Shown: positions 36,937-47,981, counted from the stretch's first letter. The stretch is DNA of 64,000 bases from Vespertiliibacter pulmonis (GCF_013377275.1 NZ_CP016615.1:986001-1050000); one strand, 5' to 3'. The notes: generated by a model from the sequence alone, not told the origin. Numbers and translations are program-made.

Positions 36937-37710
36937 ATGAACGAGATAGAAGCCTCACCCGCTCCTGAATCAGAAACAACCCATTTTGGGTTTAAAACGG
37001 TAGCAAAAGAAGAAAAGCAACAGTTAGTGGCTAATGTTTTTCATAGCGTAGCAGACAAGTATGATCTGATGAATGATCTGCTTTCTTTCGGTATTCATCG
37101 TGTTTGGAAGCGATTTACAATTGATTGTAGTGGGGTGCGTAAAGGGCAGAAAGTGTTAGATCTTGCTGGGGGAACAGGCGATTTTAGTGCAAAGTTTTCT
37201 CGTATTGTAGGCGAGAGTGGAGAGGTTGTTCTTGCTGATATTAATAGCTCAATGTTGCAGGTTGGACGTGATAAATTGCGTAATTTGGGCATAGTAGGCA
37301 ATGTGAATTACGTGCAAGCTAATGCCGAGAGTTTACCTTTTGCTGACAATACTTTTGATTGTATTGTGATTAGTTTTGGTTTGCGTAATGTAACAGATAA
37401 AGATAAAGCATTGCGATCAATGTATAGAGTGTTAAAGCCAGGTGGGCGTTTGTTAGTGTTGGAATTCTCCAAACCTATTATTGATCCATTAAGTCAAGTA
37501 TATAATTTTTATTCGTTTAATATTCTGCCTAAAATTGGTGAAACTGTGGTTAATGATGGCGAAAGCTACCGCTATTTAGCAGAGTCTATCCGAATGCACC
37601 CAAAACAAGATGAGTTGAAAGCAATGATGGAAAATGCGGGGTTTGAAAGTGTGAATTATTATAATTTAAGTGCTGGTATTGTGGCATTACATAGGGGCTA
37701 TAAATTCTAA
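36937..37710 (+). CDS. ubiE: Ubiquinone/menaquinone C-methyltransferase
   Basis: SAM-dependent methyltransferase of quinone rings, needed for both ubiquinone and menaquinone. The 257-residue protein has [17 protein letters not shown] (motif I), [26 protein letters not shown] and [15 protein letters not shown] at the C-terminus. It overlaps ubiJ (TAATG) and heads ubiE-ubiJ-ubiB. Confidence 0.96.
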   Translation: MNEIEASPAPESETTHFGFKTVAKEEKQQLVANVFHSVADKYDLMNDLLSFGIHRVWKRFTIDCSGVRKGQKVLDLAGGTGDFSAKFSRIVGESGEVVLADINSSMLQVGRDKLRNLGIVGNVNYVQANAESLPFADNTFDCIVISFGLRNVTDKDKALRSMYRVLKPGGRLLVLEFSKPIIDPLSQVYNFYSFNILPKIGETVVNDGESYRYLAESIRMHPKQDELKAMMENAGFESVNYYNLSAGIVALHRGYKF

Positions 37711-38351
37711 TGAGCAGTTTGTTACAACAGTTGATGTTGCCACAATTTGCCACAGCGGGGGCAGAGTCATTTTTTAATCATTTATTAGCACATTCGCCAC
37801 ATTTATCCCCTATTTTGCGTAAATTAGATGGGAAGATTTTGCATATTCAGCTTAATCAACCAACCTTTAGCAGCTTTATTCTCTTTAGTTCCCAAAGAAC
37901 GGATTGGCTTTCTCTTTATGAAGGCGAACCTGATTGTTCGGTCAGCTTAGAAGCCAGTGCGTTACCGAAATTAGCGGATAAAGCGAAATTGACATCATTG
38001 ATCAATGATAAAACGTTGATATTACAAGGTGATATTCAAGTTTTACAGCATTTTACGCAACTGCTTGATCAAATTGAAAAAGATCCTGCGGAATGGCTTT
38101 CCCCTTTTGTTGGTGATGTCATCGCTCAAACCACGACAGATTTTGTTCGTAACGTGTTTTACAAAGCGAAAAACCAAGTGGCTCGAAGTAGCCAAAATAT
38201 GGTGGATAATTTGATGGTTGAGCGTCCAGTACTTGTTCATCGTTTAGAGGTGGCTCATTTTTGCGATCAAGTGGAATTGCTTGCCCAACAAGCGGTAAGA
38301 TTAGAGCAACAATTTTCAACATTAACTATAGTGAGCAAAAAAGAGAGTTAG
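37710..38351 (+). CDS. ubiJ: Ubiquinone biosynthesis accessory factor UbiJ
   Basis: A 213-residue SCP2-domain protein that binds lipid intermediates in the Ubi metabolon. The SCP2 part covers about 20-125 (DCSVSLEASALPKLAD). A C-terminal helical tail (LEVAHFCDQVELLAQQAVRLEQQ) follows. It is coupled to both neighbours: TAATG with ubiE, and it abuts ubiB. An uptake signal lies near its 3' end (38288-38296). Confidence 0.9.
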   Translation: MSSLLQQLMLPQFATAGAESFFNHLLAHSPHLSPILRKLDGKILHIQLNQPTFSSFILFSSQRTDWLSLYEGEPDCSVSLEASALPKLADKAKLTSLINDKTLILQGDIQVLQHFTQLLDQIEKDPAEWLSPFVGDVIAQTTTDFVRNVFYKAKNQVARSSQNMVDNLMVERPVLVHRLEVAHFCDQVELLAQQAVRLEQQFSTLTIVSKKES

Positions 38352-40004
38352 ATGACTATAAAAAACCTCCGCCGTCTTTATCATATTATCCATACTTTTT
38401 TACGCTATGGGATAGATGAAGCGATCCCTAATGTGCCTGTTACTCGTTCGGCTCGATTGATGCGGAAATCATTATTTTGGGTAAAAAACCAATATCCAAA
38501 TGAACCGCTGGGCGTACGTTTACGTTTGGCATTACAAGAACTTGGTCCTGTTTGGATAAAATTGGGTCAAATGCTTTCAACTCGTCGGGATATGTTCTCT
38601 CCTGAATTAGCTGATCAACTAGCGTTGCTACAAGACTCCGTTACTCCTTTTGAGGGTAAATTGGCACGGGAAATTATTGAACGAGCCTTAGGTGATAAAT
38701 TGGAAACGTGGTTTGAAGATTTTGATGAAATAGCTCTTGCTTCAGCTTCGATTGCACAAGTCCATACTGCAAAATTTAATCAAAACCAACCGCTTGCAGG
38801 TAAAGAAGTGGTTCTTAAAGTGATACGTCCTGATATTGAAGCAGTGATTAAAGACGATTTGGCTTTAATGTATCGTTTGGCGGGCTGGATTCCTCGTTTA
38901 TCAAAAGAAGGGAAACGATTACGGGCTACAGAAGTCGTTCGAGAGTATGAAAAAACGGTTTTAGATGAGCTAGATTTGCGTAAAGAAATGGCAAATGCAG
39001 TACGTTTACGAGCAAATTTTGAAGGTAGCGAAATGCTATATGTACCAGAAATGTATCAAGCTTTCTGCCATAAAAATGTGATTGTAATGGAACGAATTTA
39101 TGGTATTCCTGTGTCAAATATCGCAGAACTTGAGGCGAATGGCACAGCAATGAAGTTATTGGCGGAGCGAGGGGTCACGGTATTTTTCACTCAAGTATTC
39201 CGTGATAGCTTTTTCCATGCGGATATGCACCCGGGTAATATTTTCGTCAATCCTAAGCATCCTGAAAATCCACAATATATTGGCATTGATTGTGGCATTG
39301 TTGGTACACTAAATCAGAATGATAAACGCTATTTAGCTGAAAGTTTTGTCGCGTTCTTTAATCGTGATTATCGCCGAGTTGCATTGCTACACGTAGAGTC
39401 TGGTTGGACACCTGCAGATACAGATATTGATGCGTTTGAGCAAGCTTTTCGTGAAGTATGCGAGCCTATTTTTGCTAAACCATTGTCAGAAATTTCGTTT
39501 GGGTTAGTCTTACTCAATTTATTTAATGTTGCTCGTGAATTTAATATGCAGGTACAACCCCAATTAGTACTACTGCAAAAAACATTACTTTATATTGAAG
39601 GCCTAGGGAGACAACTTTATCCACAATTAGATTTATGGCAAACAGCAAAACCGTTTTTACAAGATTGGCTTGATGAGCAAATGGGAGTGCAGTCGATGTT
39701 ACGTCAAATTCAGCAACGTTTACCGCAATTTCGTGAGCATTTTGCTGAATTTCCTGAAGCAGTATTCCAAGCATTACAACAGCAAAAGCAAATAAATTAC
39801 CGCCTTGCTGAAATTAATCAGAGTTTGAATAGCCAAAATAATATGGGGCTAGGGCAAGCGGTATTATTGAGTAGTATTTTTGTTGGGACTCTGTGGAAAT
39901 TTGATGACATACCATTATGGTTAAGTTTGCCAGTGTTGCTTTTGACATTAGGTATAGGGTTGAAGAAATGTTTTATCAAAAGTTTATTCGATGTAAATAG
40001 ATAA
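38352..40004 (+). CDS. ubiB: Ubiquinone biosynthesis atypical kinase UbiB
   Basis: ABC1/ADCK family protein of 550 residues. The family KxGQ motif is in [22 protein letters not shown] replaces the kinase P-loop; [10 protein letters not shown] and GIDCGIVG are the catalytic-loop and DFG-like segments. Two spans at the C-terminus (about 497-540) anchor it. It is the third gene of the ubiEJB operon and is followed by a strong terminator. Confidence 0.96.
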   Translation: MTIKNLRRLYHIIHTFLRYGIDEAIPNVPVTRSARLMRKSLFWVKNQYPNEPLGVRLRLALQELGPVWIKLGQMLSTRRDMFSPELADQLALLQDSVTPFEGKLAREIIERALGDKLETWFEDFDEIALASASIAQVHTAKFNQNQPLAGKEVVLKVIRPDIEAVIKDDLALMYRLAGWIPRLSKEGKRLRATEVVREYEKTVLDELDLRKEMANAVRLRANFEGSEMLYVPEMYQAFCHKNVIVMERIYGIPVSNIAELEANGTAMKLLAERGVTVFFTQVFRDSFFHADMHPGNIFVNPKHPENPQYIGIDCGIVGTLNQNDKRYLAESFVAFFNRDYRRVALLHVESGWTPADTDIDAFEQAFREVCEPIFAKPLSEISFGLVLLNLFNVAREFNMQVQPQLVLLQKTLLYIEGLGRQLYPQLDLWQTAKPFLQDWLDEQMGVQSMLRQIQQRLPQFREHFAEFPEAVFQALQQQKQINYRLAEINQSLNSQNNMGLGQAVLLSSIFVGTLWKFDDIPLWLSLPVLLLTLGIGLKKCFIKSLFDVNR

Positions 40005-40007
40005 ATA

Positions 40008-40035
40008 AAAAACGCAAGCCAATGGCTTGCGTTTT
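40008..40035. terminator. Terminator between ubiB and tRNA-Ser
   Basis: AAAACGCAAGCC and GGCTTGCGTTTT form a 12-bp stem with loop AAT (about 40009-40035). It can end ubiB and the oppositely transcribed tRNA genes. Confidence 0.9.
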
Positions 40036-40043
40036 AGTTTATA

Positions 40044-40133
40044 TGGCGGAGGAAGTGAGATTCGAACTCACGGAGGGCGTAAACCCTCGCCGGTTTTCAA
40101 GACCGGTGCCTTCAACCACTCGACCATTCCTCC
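40044..40133 (-). tRNA. tRNA-Ser (UGA anticodon), copy 1
   Basis: A 90-nt gene with encoded CCA. The acceptor arms GGAGGAA and TTCCTCC pair. The anticodon loop CTTGAAA between CCGGT and ACCGG gives anticodon TGA. A long variable arm (GCGAGGGTTTACGCCCTCCG region) is typical of a serine tRNA, and the T loop is TTCGAAT. Confidence 0.97.
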
Positions 40134-40208
40134 GTGTTGAAAACAATATTTTTACTTTATTAAGGAAAAACCTGCTACTAAATCAATTAGCAACAGGCTA
40201 GAATTTGA

Positions 40209-40298
40209 TGGCGGAGGAAGTGAGATTCGAACTCACGGAGGGCGCAAACCCTCGCCGGTTTTCAAGACCGGTGCCTTCAACCGCTCGACCATTCCTCC
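40209..40298 (-). tRNA. tRNA-Ser (UGA anticodon), copy 2
   Basis: A second 90-nt copy, differing from copy 1 at two positions (one in the variable arm, one in the D region), with the same anticodon, acceptor stem and encoded CCA. The 75-bp spacer between the copies suggests a single transcript with two tRNAs. Confidence 0.97.
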
Positions 40299-40387
40299 GT
40301 TGAAAACAGGCAAAATAATATAGATAACTGGTAAAACGGTCAAGAAAAAAATGTATAAATATATTTAAATGCGTTATTTTTCAGCAT

Positions 40388-41482
40388 TTATTCTTTCCGT
40401 ATAAGCCAAATTCCGCTTTCAATATGGTGTGTATAAGGGAATTGGTCAAACAATGCACATTTTTCAATGCGATGAGTTTCACAGAGAGTCTGTAAATTTT
40501 CTACTAATGTGGTTGGATTACAGGAAATATATAAAATACGCTCATAGCTTTGTACCATTTTTAATGTCTCTGCATCAAGTCCTGCTCGTGGTGGATCAAC
40601 AAAAATAGTATTACACTCATACTCTTTCAAATTTACGCCTTTTAAACGGTAAAATTCTCTTACTCCTTGAATGGCTTGCGTGAATTCATTTGCGGACATT
40701 CGGATAATAGTTAAATTTTCAATACCGTTTTGCTTAATATTATATTGAGCGGATTCAACAGACGATTTCGCAATCTCTGTGGCAAGCACTTTACGAAAAT
40801 TACTGGCGAGGGCAATCGAGAAATTGCCATTTCCACAGTAAAGTTCAAGTAAATCGCCTTGACTATTCGCAGTACATTGCCTTGCCCACTCTAGCATTTT
40901 AATATTCATTTTGCCGTTAGGTTGGGTAAAGCTATTTTCCATTTGCCGATAAATGTAAGGGGTATTATCTACTGTTAGTACTTCTTCGACATAATCGTGA
41001 TCAAGTATAATTTTCTGCTTTGTTGCTCGTCCTATAATTTGGACATTAAAGCCGTAGCCCGTTAGCCTTTGTTTGAGTAATTTTGCCTGCTCACACCATT
41101 CATCAGTAAGTGGTTTATGATAGAGCATTGAGACGGCGATTTGCCCACTTAAGGTGCTTAAATAATCAATTTGAAATAGTTTGCGTGTAAGTATTTCATT
41201 GCCTTTAATTTCGGCTAATAATACAGTCATCATTCTGTTGATAAGCTGGCTCGCAATAGGAAATTGATCAACTCGATAACGTTCCTTTGTTACAGGATCG
41301 AACATAATATGATAGAGATCGTGGCTATCGTGCCATACTCGAAATTCAGCCCGTAGGCGAAAGTGGCTTGGTTCTGAGGCAAAAACATCGAGTTTAGGTG
41401 CAGAAAATGGCGCAAGTAAAGCGGTAAGATCTGCTGTTTTTTTTGCAAGAAGTTCTGGATATTGTGAGATAGGTAAGGTCAT
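40388..41482 (-). CDS. trmA: tRNA (uracil-5-)-methyltransferase TrmA
   Basis: Makes m5U54 in the T loop of tRNAs. The 364-residue protein has [16 protein letters not shown] (SAM motif I), [10 protein letters not shown] and the catalytic cysteine in [24 protein letters not shown] at the end has the general-base Glu. Length is normal. It is located after the tRNA-Ser pair on the same strand. Confidence 0.96.
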   Translation of the reverse strand: MTLPISQYPELLAKKTADLTALLAPFSAPKLDVFASEPSHFRLRAEFRVWHDSHDLYHIMFDPVTKERYRVDQFPIASQLINRMMTVLLAEIKGNEILTRKLFQIDYLSTLSGQIAVSMLYHKPLTDEWCEQAKLLKQRLTGYGFNVQIIGRATKQKIILDHDYVEEVLTVDNTPYIYRQMENSFTQPNGKMNIKMLEWARQCTANSQGDLLELYCGNGNFSIALASNFRKVLATEIAKSSVESAQYNIKQNGIENLTIIRMSANEFTQAIQGVREFYRLKGVNLKEYECNTIFVDPPRAGLDAETLKMVQSYERILYISCNPTTLVENLQTLCETHRIEKCALFDQFPYTHHIESGIWLIRKE

Positions 41483-41548
41483 TGTTCTGTTTGTTGGCTA
41501 AAAGAAAAGAAAGAAGACGCCGATAGGCGTCATCATTGGTATAGTTAT

Positions 41549-41878
41549 TTATTCAGAATCATCGCCACTGCCGATATCACCACTGACATCGCCAGAAAGT
41601 GTGTATATGCGTTTAGTTTTAGTGGTTAAGGTGCGGTATTTTACCCACACTTTTTCTAAAAATGTTTCGGGCGCTTTTTCACCTTTCATCACAGCTACAA
41701 ATTGTTTTTCTTCTACTGTTGTTGGTTTACGCTCACCATTTTCTAAGGCTAAGCACGCTTGTCCAAATTGTTCCAAAGTTTGAGATTCACGAATTGTGTA
41801 ATCACCGTGGCGTGAAAATCCTCTTGGGTAATTTTTATCATCAAAAAAACGGCGTGTAACGCTAAAACTCTCTGCCAT
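41549..41878 (-). CDS. maoP: DUF413 / MaoP-like macrodomain protein
   Basis: A 109-residue protein of the YifE/MaoP (DUF413) family, which in E. coli organises the Ori macrodomain. RRFFDDKNYPRGFSRHGDYTIRE near the N-terminus and VEEKQFVAVMKGEKAPETFLEKVWVKY are the conserved core. The C-terminal tail is acidic (GDIGSGDDSE). Confidence 0.85.
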   Translation of the reverse strand: MAESFSVTRRFFDDKNYPRGFSRHGDYTIRESQTLEQFGQACLALENGERKPTTVEEKQFVAVMKGEKAPETFLEKVWVKYRTLTTKTKRIYTLSGDVSGDIGSGDDSE

Positions 41879-42062
41879 AATATACCTCTTTGCTTGTGTT
41901 ATTTAGGGAATAGATAAATTAAATTGGGGAAGCATTAAAGCTAAAACGCACCAAGAAATCAATGCTTTTTTATAAATTAAATAGGGATTGTGTTTGATTA
42001 CTAAAAATCTGTTGTAAATAGAGGATAAGCAATCCATATTTTGGCAAAAATAGCGAAAAAGA

Positions 42063-42092
42063 GACCGCTTGTTATTTGGCTACAAGCGGTCT
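42063..42092. terminator. Inverted uptake-signal pair as bidirectional terminator
   Basis: GACCGCTTGT (42063-42072) and ACAAGCGGTC (42083-42092) are perfect inverted repeats, each an exact uptake signal. They are flanked by T-runs on the plus strand and the equivalent on the minus strand. It is placed just after the mrcB stop. Confidence 0.88.
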
Positions 42093-42117
42093 TTTTAGCT
42101 TAAAATTTACTTATTTT

Positions 42118-44544
42118 TTATTCACGAGGAGCGATTTCTTCACTCGGTGCTTGTCCTTCGGCTTCATCAGCTTTGGTTGGAGAGGTATTTTCTTTCTCTA
42201 AGGAAAGAGCGTCCCATACACTAGGTTTACGTTGTACAACTGTGCCGCCACTGGTGCAATAACGTTGTCCTTTATCTTTCCAAACAGGAATTTGACGTGG
42301 ACTTGAACAGTCCCAAGCACCAAAGCTGTTAATCCCAACCCATTGAATATTCGGACTTTTTGGTAATTTAAATGGGGTTGGTAATGCCCGTTTAAGGTAT
42401 TCTTTGTAGATTTGTAATGCTCCACTTGAACCTGTTAAATGGGTATCGCTATTATTGTCTTTTCCTAGCCAGACAGTCGTAATATGTTCACCATCAATAC
42501 CAACAAACCAAGTATCACGGGCGTTATTGGTTGTACCTGTTTTACCTGCTAAATGGAGAGCTGAAAAATCATTTTGCAGGCTACGAGCAGTGCCTCGTTC
42601 AACGACTTGCTGCATTGCGTATAGGGTTTGAATTGAGGCTTCAGCAGGTAATATTTGATTATTGATACTGCCGAGATCTCGTTGATAAACTATTTCGCCT
42701 TCGGTTGAAATAATGGCTTCAATTGTCGTTAGTGGGATTTTTTTCCCTGAGTTAGCGATGACTTGATAAGATTTCGTTACATCATAAGGGGAAATAGAGT
42801 ATGCACCCAGCAAGGTTGAAGGATATGGTGGAATTTTTGCGTCGTCCCAGCCCATTTCTTTTTGCTTTTCAATAACTTTTTTTAACCCCACTTTCATACC
42901 AATATTGACCGTTGGAATGTTCAATGAACGAACTAGTGCGTCCATTAACATCACAGAGCCACTAAAACGATGATCGTAGTTACGAGGCGACCACGGTGGG
43001 CTACCTTTGATACTGATCGTAATTGGTTGGTTATTCACAGGTGTATTTAAACGGAATAAATTCGGGTTAGATAAAGCGATTGCATAGATGGAAGGCTTAA
43101 CAAGCGATCCGATCTGACGTTTTGTTTGCAAAGCTCGGTTAAAGCCCGCATATTGGGTTTGAACTCCCCCCACAATTGCTCGAACTTTACCTGTAGCATA
43201 TTCAGCAACAACAACGGCAGATTGCAAATCTTTAATGCGTTTATTGGCATTTTCAAGATTAGCAATCCCATTGATTACTGCAAGTTCCGCAGAACGCTGT
43301 TGTTTTGGATCAAGTGTTGTAAAAATTTTTGCACCTGAGAGTAGGCTGGTATTAGATTCCCCAAGTTCTCGTTTAAGTTCAACATTTAAGGCGTGCATAA
43401 ATGCTGGTTGCTGGCGATATACATTGCTTTTTTCTTTTACGCCAAGAGGCTGTTGTGCAAGGAAATCGTAATCGGATTGGGAGATTTTTTTATTATCCAG
43501 CAAAATATGTAGTACGACATTTCGCCGTTCCAAGGCGGCTTGTGGATTACGCCATGGATTGTAGAGTGAAGCCCCTTTTGCCATTCCCACTAATAATGCC
43601 ATTTGTGATAAGCTAATTTCTTGTACAGGTCTGCCGAAATAAAATTGGCTTGCAAGAGCGAAGCCGTGAATTTGATAGCTACCGTTTTGCCCGAGATAAA
43701 TTTCATTGAGATAAGTTTCGAGAATACGATTTTTATCGTAGCGAGCATCTAAAATAATCGACATCAAGGCTTCATTTATTTTACGTTCGAAGGACTTTTC
43801 GTTAGTTAGGAAAACATTTTTTACCAGTTGTTGAGTAAGCGTACTTGCGCCTTGCACTGTTTTGCCGGCCTGGTAATTAGTAATTAACGCTCTAGCGATA
43901 CTTAATGGGCTAATGCCATTATGAGTATAAAAGCGTTTATCTTCCGTTAAAATTAATGTTTCAATCAGCAAACTTGGATAATTACGAAGGGGTAAGACTA
44001 CCCGTTCTTCGTCATTATCGGAATGGAGCATTGCAATCCGTTTTGGATCAAGACGAAATTCATCAACTTCTTTTAAACGAACTAAATCTTCTATACGGGC
44101 TAATTTATCACCAACAAAGCGTAAACGTAGGACACGTTGTGCTTCAGGAGTTTCTGGAAAAGGAAATGCTCGGCGTAATACCACTAATGTATTATTTTCA
44201 ATTTTAAAATCACCGGGTGTTGCAATAACAGAGACTTCACGATAGCCATTATCAATTAAAGCAAGTTTTACCTGTTCAAGGGTCAGATTATCATTTATTC
44301 GAATACTTTCGATTCGTGCATAAATTTCAGCCGGTAAACTCCAAACCTGGCCGTCCATTTTTGAGCGAATTTTCCCATCGAGATAAAGGCAATAAAGTGC
44401 GATACAGCAAGTGCCAAGTAAAGATAGTTTGAAACAAGCAGAAAGAAACTTGCGTTTTTTGCGTGGCGGTTTTGCTAGGTTATCTGAAAGCGATGTATTT
44501 TCAGATTCAAGTTCCTGTGGCTCTTTGTGTTGAGTATCCGACAT
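42118..44544 (-). CDS. mrcB: Penicillin-binding protein 1B
   Basis: Bifunctional peptidoglycan synthase anchored in the inner membrane. The 808-residue protein has one span at about 38-57, a UB2H-type domain (about 60-150), a GT51 domain with LTEDKRFYTHNG, GASTLTQQLVKN and LNEIYLGQ, and a transpeptidase domain. The latter has the active serine in GSLVKPS, SLN in RSLNIP, and KTGTT. The last 40 residues are Pro/Glu rich. Length is close to E. coli PBP1B (844). Confidence 0.96.
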   Translation of the reverse strand: MSDTQHKEPQELESENTSLSDNLAKPPRKKRKFLSACFKLSLLGTCCIALYCLYLDGKIRSKMDGQVWSLPAEIYARIESIRINDNLTLEQVKLALIDNGYREVSVIATPGDFKIENNTLVVLRRAFPFPETPEAQRVLRLRFVGDKLARIEDLVRLKEVDEFRLDPKRIAMLHSDNDEERVVLPLRNYPSLLIETLILTEDKRFYTHNGISPLSIARALITNYQAGKTVQGASTLTQQLVKNVFLTNEKSFERKINEALMSIILDARYDKNRILETYLNEIYLGQNGSYQIHGFALASQFYFGRPVQEISLSQMALLVGMAKGASLYNPWRNPQAALERRNVVLHILLDNKKISQSDYDFLAQQPLGVKEKSNVYRQQPAFMHALNVELKRELGESNTSLLSGAKIFTTLDPKQQRSAELAVINGIANLENANKRIKDLQSAVVVAEYATGKVRAIVGGVQTQYAGFNRALQTKRQIGSLVKPSIYAIALSNPNLFRLNTPVNNQPITISIKGSPPWSPRNYDHRFSGSVMLMDALVRSLNIPTVNIGMKVGLKKVIEKQKEMGWDDAKIPPYPSTLLGAYSISPYDVTKSYQVIANSGKKIPLTTIEAIISTEGEIVYQRDLGSINNQILPAEASIQTLYAMQQVVERGTARSLQNDFSALHLAGKTGTTNNARDTWFVGIDGEHITTVWLGKDNNSDTHLTGSSGALQIYKEYLKRALPTPFKLPKSPNIQWVGINSFGAWDCSSPRQIPVWKDKGQRYCTSGGTVVQRKPSVWDALSLEKENTSPTKADEAEGQAPSEEIAPRE

Positions 44545-45016
44545 AGGTTGACCATAAAATGAAATAAGCGGTTGGATTTTACAAGAATTTTGCGAAATTA
44601 TGAATAAATCTTCCTATTTATCTCATAGTGATAAAATGAAAAACGGAATAATAATTTAAATTATACCGATGAATGAGTGATCTAACTTATCATTTTTTTA
44701 ACATTTATTGTAATTTAGTAAGATGATAGATAGTTTTTTATACAAAATATAAATGTGAGTTATCTATATTTTTAAATAAATATTACAAAATTGATTGAGT
44801 AACAGACCGCTTATTCAGCGATCTGGAGCTAAAATAACCGCATTAATAATAGCGATTATCAATAACTTACGATTTTCACTAGCGTTTTTTGAGATAGATC
44901 ACAAAACCAAATTTTTTATGTTAATAATTTGTAAATTATAGTTATAAATAATTAAAAATAGTGGCAAAATATCAGCAATTTTATGTGATACCTTTTATTT
45001 TCCCGAGGAGGAAATT
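44545..45016. promoter_or_regulatory. 472-bp divergent regulatory region between mrcB and frdA
   Basis: Very AT-rich with no credible gene. It holds an FNR/CRP-like site at 44888-44903, an uptake-signal-like sequence near 44567 (AAGCGGTTGG), a hairpin-like GACCGC...GCGATC stretch near 44806-44830, and the frdA ribosome-binding site GAGGAGGAAATT just before 45017. The rest shows nothing I can name. Confidence 0.5.
44888..44903. promoter_or_regulatory. FNR/CRP-like site upstream of frdA
   Basis: TTTGAGATAGATCACA matches CRP (TGTGA-N6-TCACA) with one mismatch and FNR (TTGAT-N4-ATCAA) with two. It lies about 115 bp before frdA. A TAATAA -10-like element (44922-44927) is at a class II distance. 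frd operons are activated by FNR under anaerobiosis. Confidence 0.55.
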
Positions 45017-46804
45017 GTGCAGACGGTTAATGTTGATATTGCTATTGTGGGTGCAGGCGGAAGTGGTTTACGTTCTGCTATTGCCGCTGCTGAGGCAAAT
45101 CCTAATTTAAAAATTGCTTTAATTTCAAAAGTTTATCCAATGCGTAGCCATACAGTTGCGGCTGAAGGTGGGGCTGCTGCGGTAGTAAAAGATACCGATT
45201 CTTATGAAAAACATTTCCATGATACAGTAGGCGGTGGTGACTGGTTATGTGAACAAGATGTAGTGGAGTATTTTGTAGAGCATTCACCAGTGGAAATGAC
45301 TCAACTAGAGCGCTGGGGCTGTCCTTGGAGTCGTAAAGATGATGGCGATATAAATGTACGTCGTTTTGGTGGTATGAAAATTGAACGGACGTGGTTTGCG
45401 GCCGATAAAACAGGTTTTCATTTACTTCATACGTTATTTCAAACATCAATTAAATATCCACAAATTATCCGTTTTGATGAGCATTTTGTATTAGATATTT
45501 TAGTTGATGACGGACACGCTCGTGGCTGTGTTGCAATGAATATGATGGAAGGCACTTTTGTGCAAATCAATGCAAACGCTGTTGTGATTGCTACTGGTGG
45601 TGGTTGTCGTGCATACCGCTTTAATACCAATGGTGGTATTGTTACTGGTGATGGGCTATCAATGGCATATCGCCACGGCGTGCCACTGCGTGATATGGAA
45701 TTTGTCCAGTATCACCCAACAGGTTTGCCAAATACTGGCATTTTAATGACCGAAGGTTGCCGGGGTGAAGGTGGTATTTTGGTGAATAAAGATGGCTATC
45801 GTTATTTACAAGATTATGGTTTAGGACCAGAAACACCAATTGGTAAGCCTGAAAATAAATATATGGAATTAGGGCCTCGAGATAAAGTGTCTCAAGCTTT
45901 CTGGCAAGAATGGCGTAAGGGAAATACGTTAAAAACAGCGAAAGGTGTTGATGTTGTACATTTAGATTTACGCCATTTAGGTGAAAAATATTTACTTGAA
46001 CGTTTACCATTTATTTGTGAGTTGGCTAAGGCTTATGAAGGGGTTGACCCAGCTAAACAGCCTATTCCAGTACGCCCTGTTGTGCATTATACAATGGGAG
46101 GTATTGAAGTTGATGCTCAAACAGAAACATCGATTAAAGGATTATTTGCTGTTGGCGAATGTGCATCTTCAGGGTTACACGGTGCAAATCGTTTAGGCTC
46201 AAACTCGCTAGCTGAAATTGTCGTATTTGGTAAAGTTGCAGGGGAAATGGCCGCTCGTCGTGCGGAAGAGACGACAACTCGTAATCAAGCAATCATTGAT
46301 GCACAAGCACAAGATGTAATTAATCGAGTTTATGCATTAGCTCGTCAAGAAGGTGAAGAATCTTGGTCACAAATTCGTAATGAGATGGGCGATTCAATGG
46401 AAGAAGGTTGTGGTATTTATCGTACACAAGAGAGTATGGAAGCAACGGTTGCTAAGATTGCGGAATTAAAAGACCGCTATAAACGTATTAAGGTGAAAGA
46501 TACGTCTAGTGTCTTTAATACGGATTTACTCTATAAAATTGAATTAGGCTATATTCTTGATGTTGCACAATCTATTTCATCTTCTGCAGTAGATCGTAAG
46601 GAGTCTCGTGGAGCACATCAACGTTTAGATTATGTAGAGCGTGATGATGTGAATTATTTAAAACATACTCTTGCTTTCTATAATGAAAATGGCGCGCCAA
46701 CTATCAAATATAGCGATGTAAAAATTACTAAATCGCAACCAGCAAAACGTGTATATGGTGCAGAAGCAGAAGCTCAAGAAAAAGCAGCAAAAAAGGAGCA
46801 ATAA
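45017..46804 (+). CDS. frdA: Fumarate reductase flavoprotein subunit
   Basis: Reduces fumarate to succinate in anaerobic respiration. It starts at GTG 45017 behind AGGAGG. The 595-residue protein has the FAD-binding IVGAGGSGLRSA, the covalent FAD site His45 in RSHTVAAEGG, and the active-site region HPTGLPNTGILMTEGCRGEGG. PVVHYTMGGIEVD and GLHGANRLGSNSLAEIVVFG are further flavoprotein landmarks. First gene of frdABCD. Confidence 0.97.
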   Translation: MQTVNVDIAIVGAGGSGLRSAIAAAEANPNLKIALISKVYPMRSHTVAAEGGAAAVVKDTDSYEKHFHDTVGGGDWLCEQDVVEYFVEHSPVEMTQLERWGCPWSRKDDGDINVRRFGGMKIERTWFAADKTGFHLLHTLFQTSIKYPQIIRFDEHFVLDILVDDGHARGCVAMNMMEGTFVQINANAVVIATGGGCRAYRFNTNGGIVTGDGLSMAYRHGVPLRDMEFVQYHPTGLPNTGILMTEGCRGEGGILVNKDGYRYLQDYGLGPETPIGKPENKYMELGPRDKVSQAFWQEWRKGNTLKTAKGVDVVHLDLRHLGEKYLLERLPFICELAKAYEGVDPAKQPIPVRPVVHYTMGGIEVDAQTETSIKGLFAVGECASSGLHGANRLGSNSLAEIVVFGKVAGEMAARRAEETTTRNQAIIDAQAQDVINRVYALARQEGEESWSQIRNEMGDSMEEGCGIYRTQESMEATVAKIAELKDRYKRIKVKDTSSVFNTDLLYKIELGYILDVAQSISSSAVDRKESRGAHQRLDYVERDDVNYLKHTLAFYNENGAPTIKYSDVKITKSQPAKRVYGAEAEAQEKAAKKEQ

Positions 46805-46807
46805 AAG

Positions 46808-47578
46808 ATGAGTAACCTAAGCAAAATGACGGTTGAGGTACTTCGTTATAACCCTGAGAAAGATAACGAACCATCTTTAAGCAAATATGAAGTGCCTTAT
46901 GATAGCCAAACTTCTTTACTTGATGCACTTGGTTATATTAAAGATGAATTAGAACCAGAACTTTCATTCCGTTGGTCTTGCCGTATGGCAATCTGCGGCT
47001 CTTGTGGAATGATGGTGAATGGAAAGCCTAAATTAGCTTGTAAAACATTTTTGCGTGATTACAGTGGCCATATGCGGATCGAGCCACTTGCTAATTTCCC
47101 TATTGAGAAAGATTTGGTTGTTGATTTAAGCCATTTTATTGAGAGTTTGGAGTCTATCAAGCCGTATATTATTGATAATAAAGCACCACCGTTAGACGGT
47201 AAACCTCATTCAGCAGAAGAACTAGCTAAAAGTCGTACAAAGCAGACACCTGCTCAATTAGAAAAATATCGTACATTCTCAATGTGTATCAACTGTGGTT
47301 TATGTTATGCCGCTTGTCCACAATTTGGATTAAACCCAGAATTTGTCGGACCTGCTGCATTAACACTGGCACACCGATATAATTTAGATAACCGTGATAA
47401 TGGTAAAGCAGAGCGAATGAAGATTATCAATGGTAAAAATGGGGTATGGAGTTGTACCTTTGTGGGTTATTGCTCTGAGGTCTGTCCAAAACATGTTAAT
47501 CCGTCATCAGCAGTCAATCAAGGTAAAATTGAAAGTGCCAAAGATTATGTATTTGCAATGCTGAAACCACAGAAGTAA
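46808..47578 (+). CDS. frdB: Fumarate reductase iron-sulfur subunit
   Basis: A 256-residue electron-transfer subunit. The [2Fe-2S] cluster ligands are in CRMAICGSC and a later Cys; [12 protein letters not shown] and [11 protein letters not shown] supply the [4Fe-4S] and [3Fe-4S] clusters. It starts 3 bp after the frdA stop. Confidence 0.97.
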   Translation: MSNLSKMTVEVLRYNPEKDNEPSLSKYEVPYDSQTSLLDALGYIKDELEPELSFRWSCRMAICGSCGMMVNGKPKLACKTFLRDYSGHMRIEPLANFPIEKDLVVDLSHFIESLESIKPYIIDNKAPPLDGKPHSAEELAKSRTKQTPAQLEKYRTFSMCINCGLCYAACPQFGLNPEFVGPAALTLAHRYNLDNRDNGKAERMKIINGKNGVWSCTFVGYCSEVCPKHVNPSSAVNQGKIESAKDYVFAMLKPQK

Positions 47579-47588
47579 GGAGAGAAAA

Positions 47589-47981
47589 ATGACAACAGTA
47601 GCAAGTAAACGTAAAAAGTATGTACGTGAAGTATCTCCAACGTGGTGGAAGCGGTTAGATTTTTATAAATTTTACGTTTTACGTGAGAGTACATCCGTAC
47701 CAACATTGTGGTTCTGCTTAGAACTATTTTATGGATTAGTATGTTTAGGTAATGGTAATTTTGAGAGTAGCTTTATTGGCTTTCTACAAAATCCGTTAGT
47801 CGTTATTCTGAATATTATTACTCTAGGAGCAGTATTATTGAATAGCTTTACGTTTTTTAATATGGCACCACAAATGATGAATATCATTGTAAAAAATCAA
47901 CGTATTGATGTGAAATTAGTTTCTCGGGTATTTTGGGGAATTACTGCATTTGTTAGCTTATTAGCTTTGATTCTAGTTTAG
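47589..47981 (+). CDS. frdC: Fumarate reductase membrane subunit C
   Basis: A 130-residue membrane anchor with three spans (about 30-50, 63-88, 110-130). The N-terminal YVREVSPTWWKRLDFYKFYVLRE is typical of FrdC. With FrdD it binds menaquinol. It sits 10 bp after frdB. Confidence 0.95.
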   Translation: MTTVASKRKKYVREVSPTWWKRLDFYKFYVLRESTSVPTLWFCLELFYGLVCLGNGNFESSFIGFLQNPLVVILNIITLGAVLLNSFTFFNMAPQMMNIIVKNQRIDVKLVSRVFWGITAFVSLLALILV

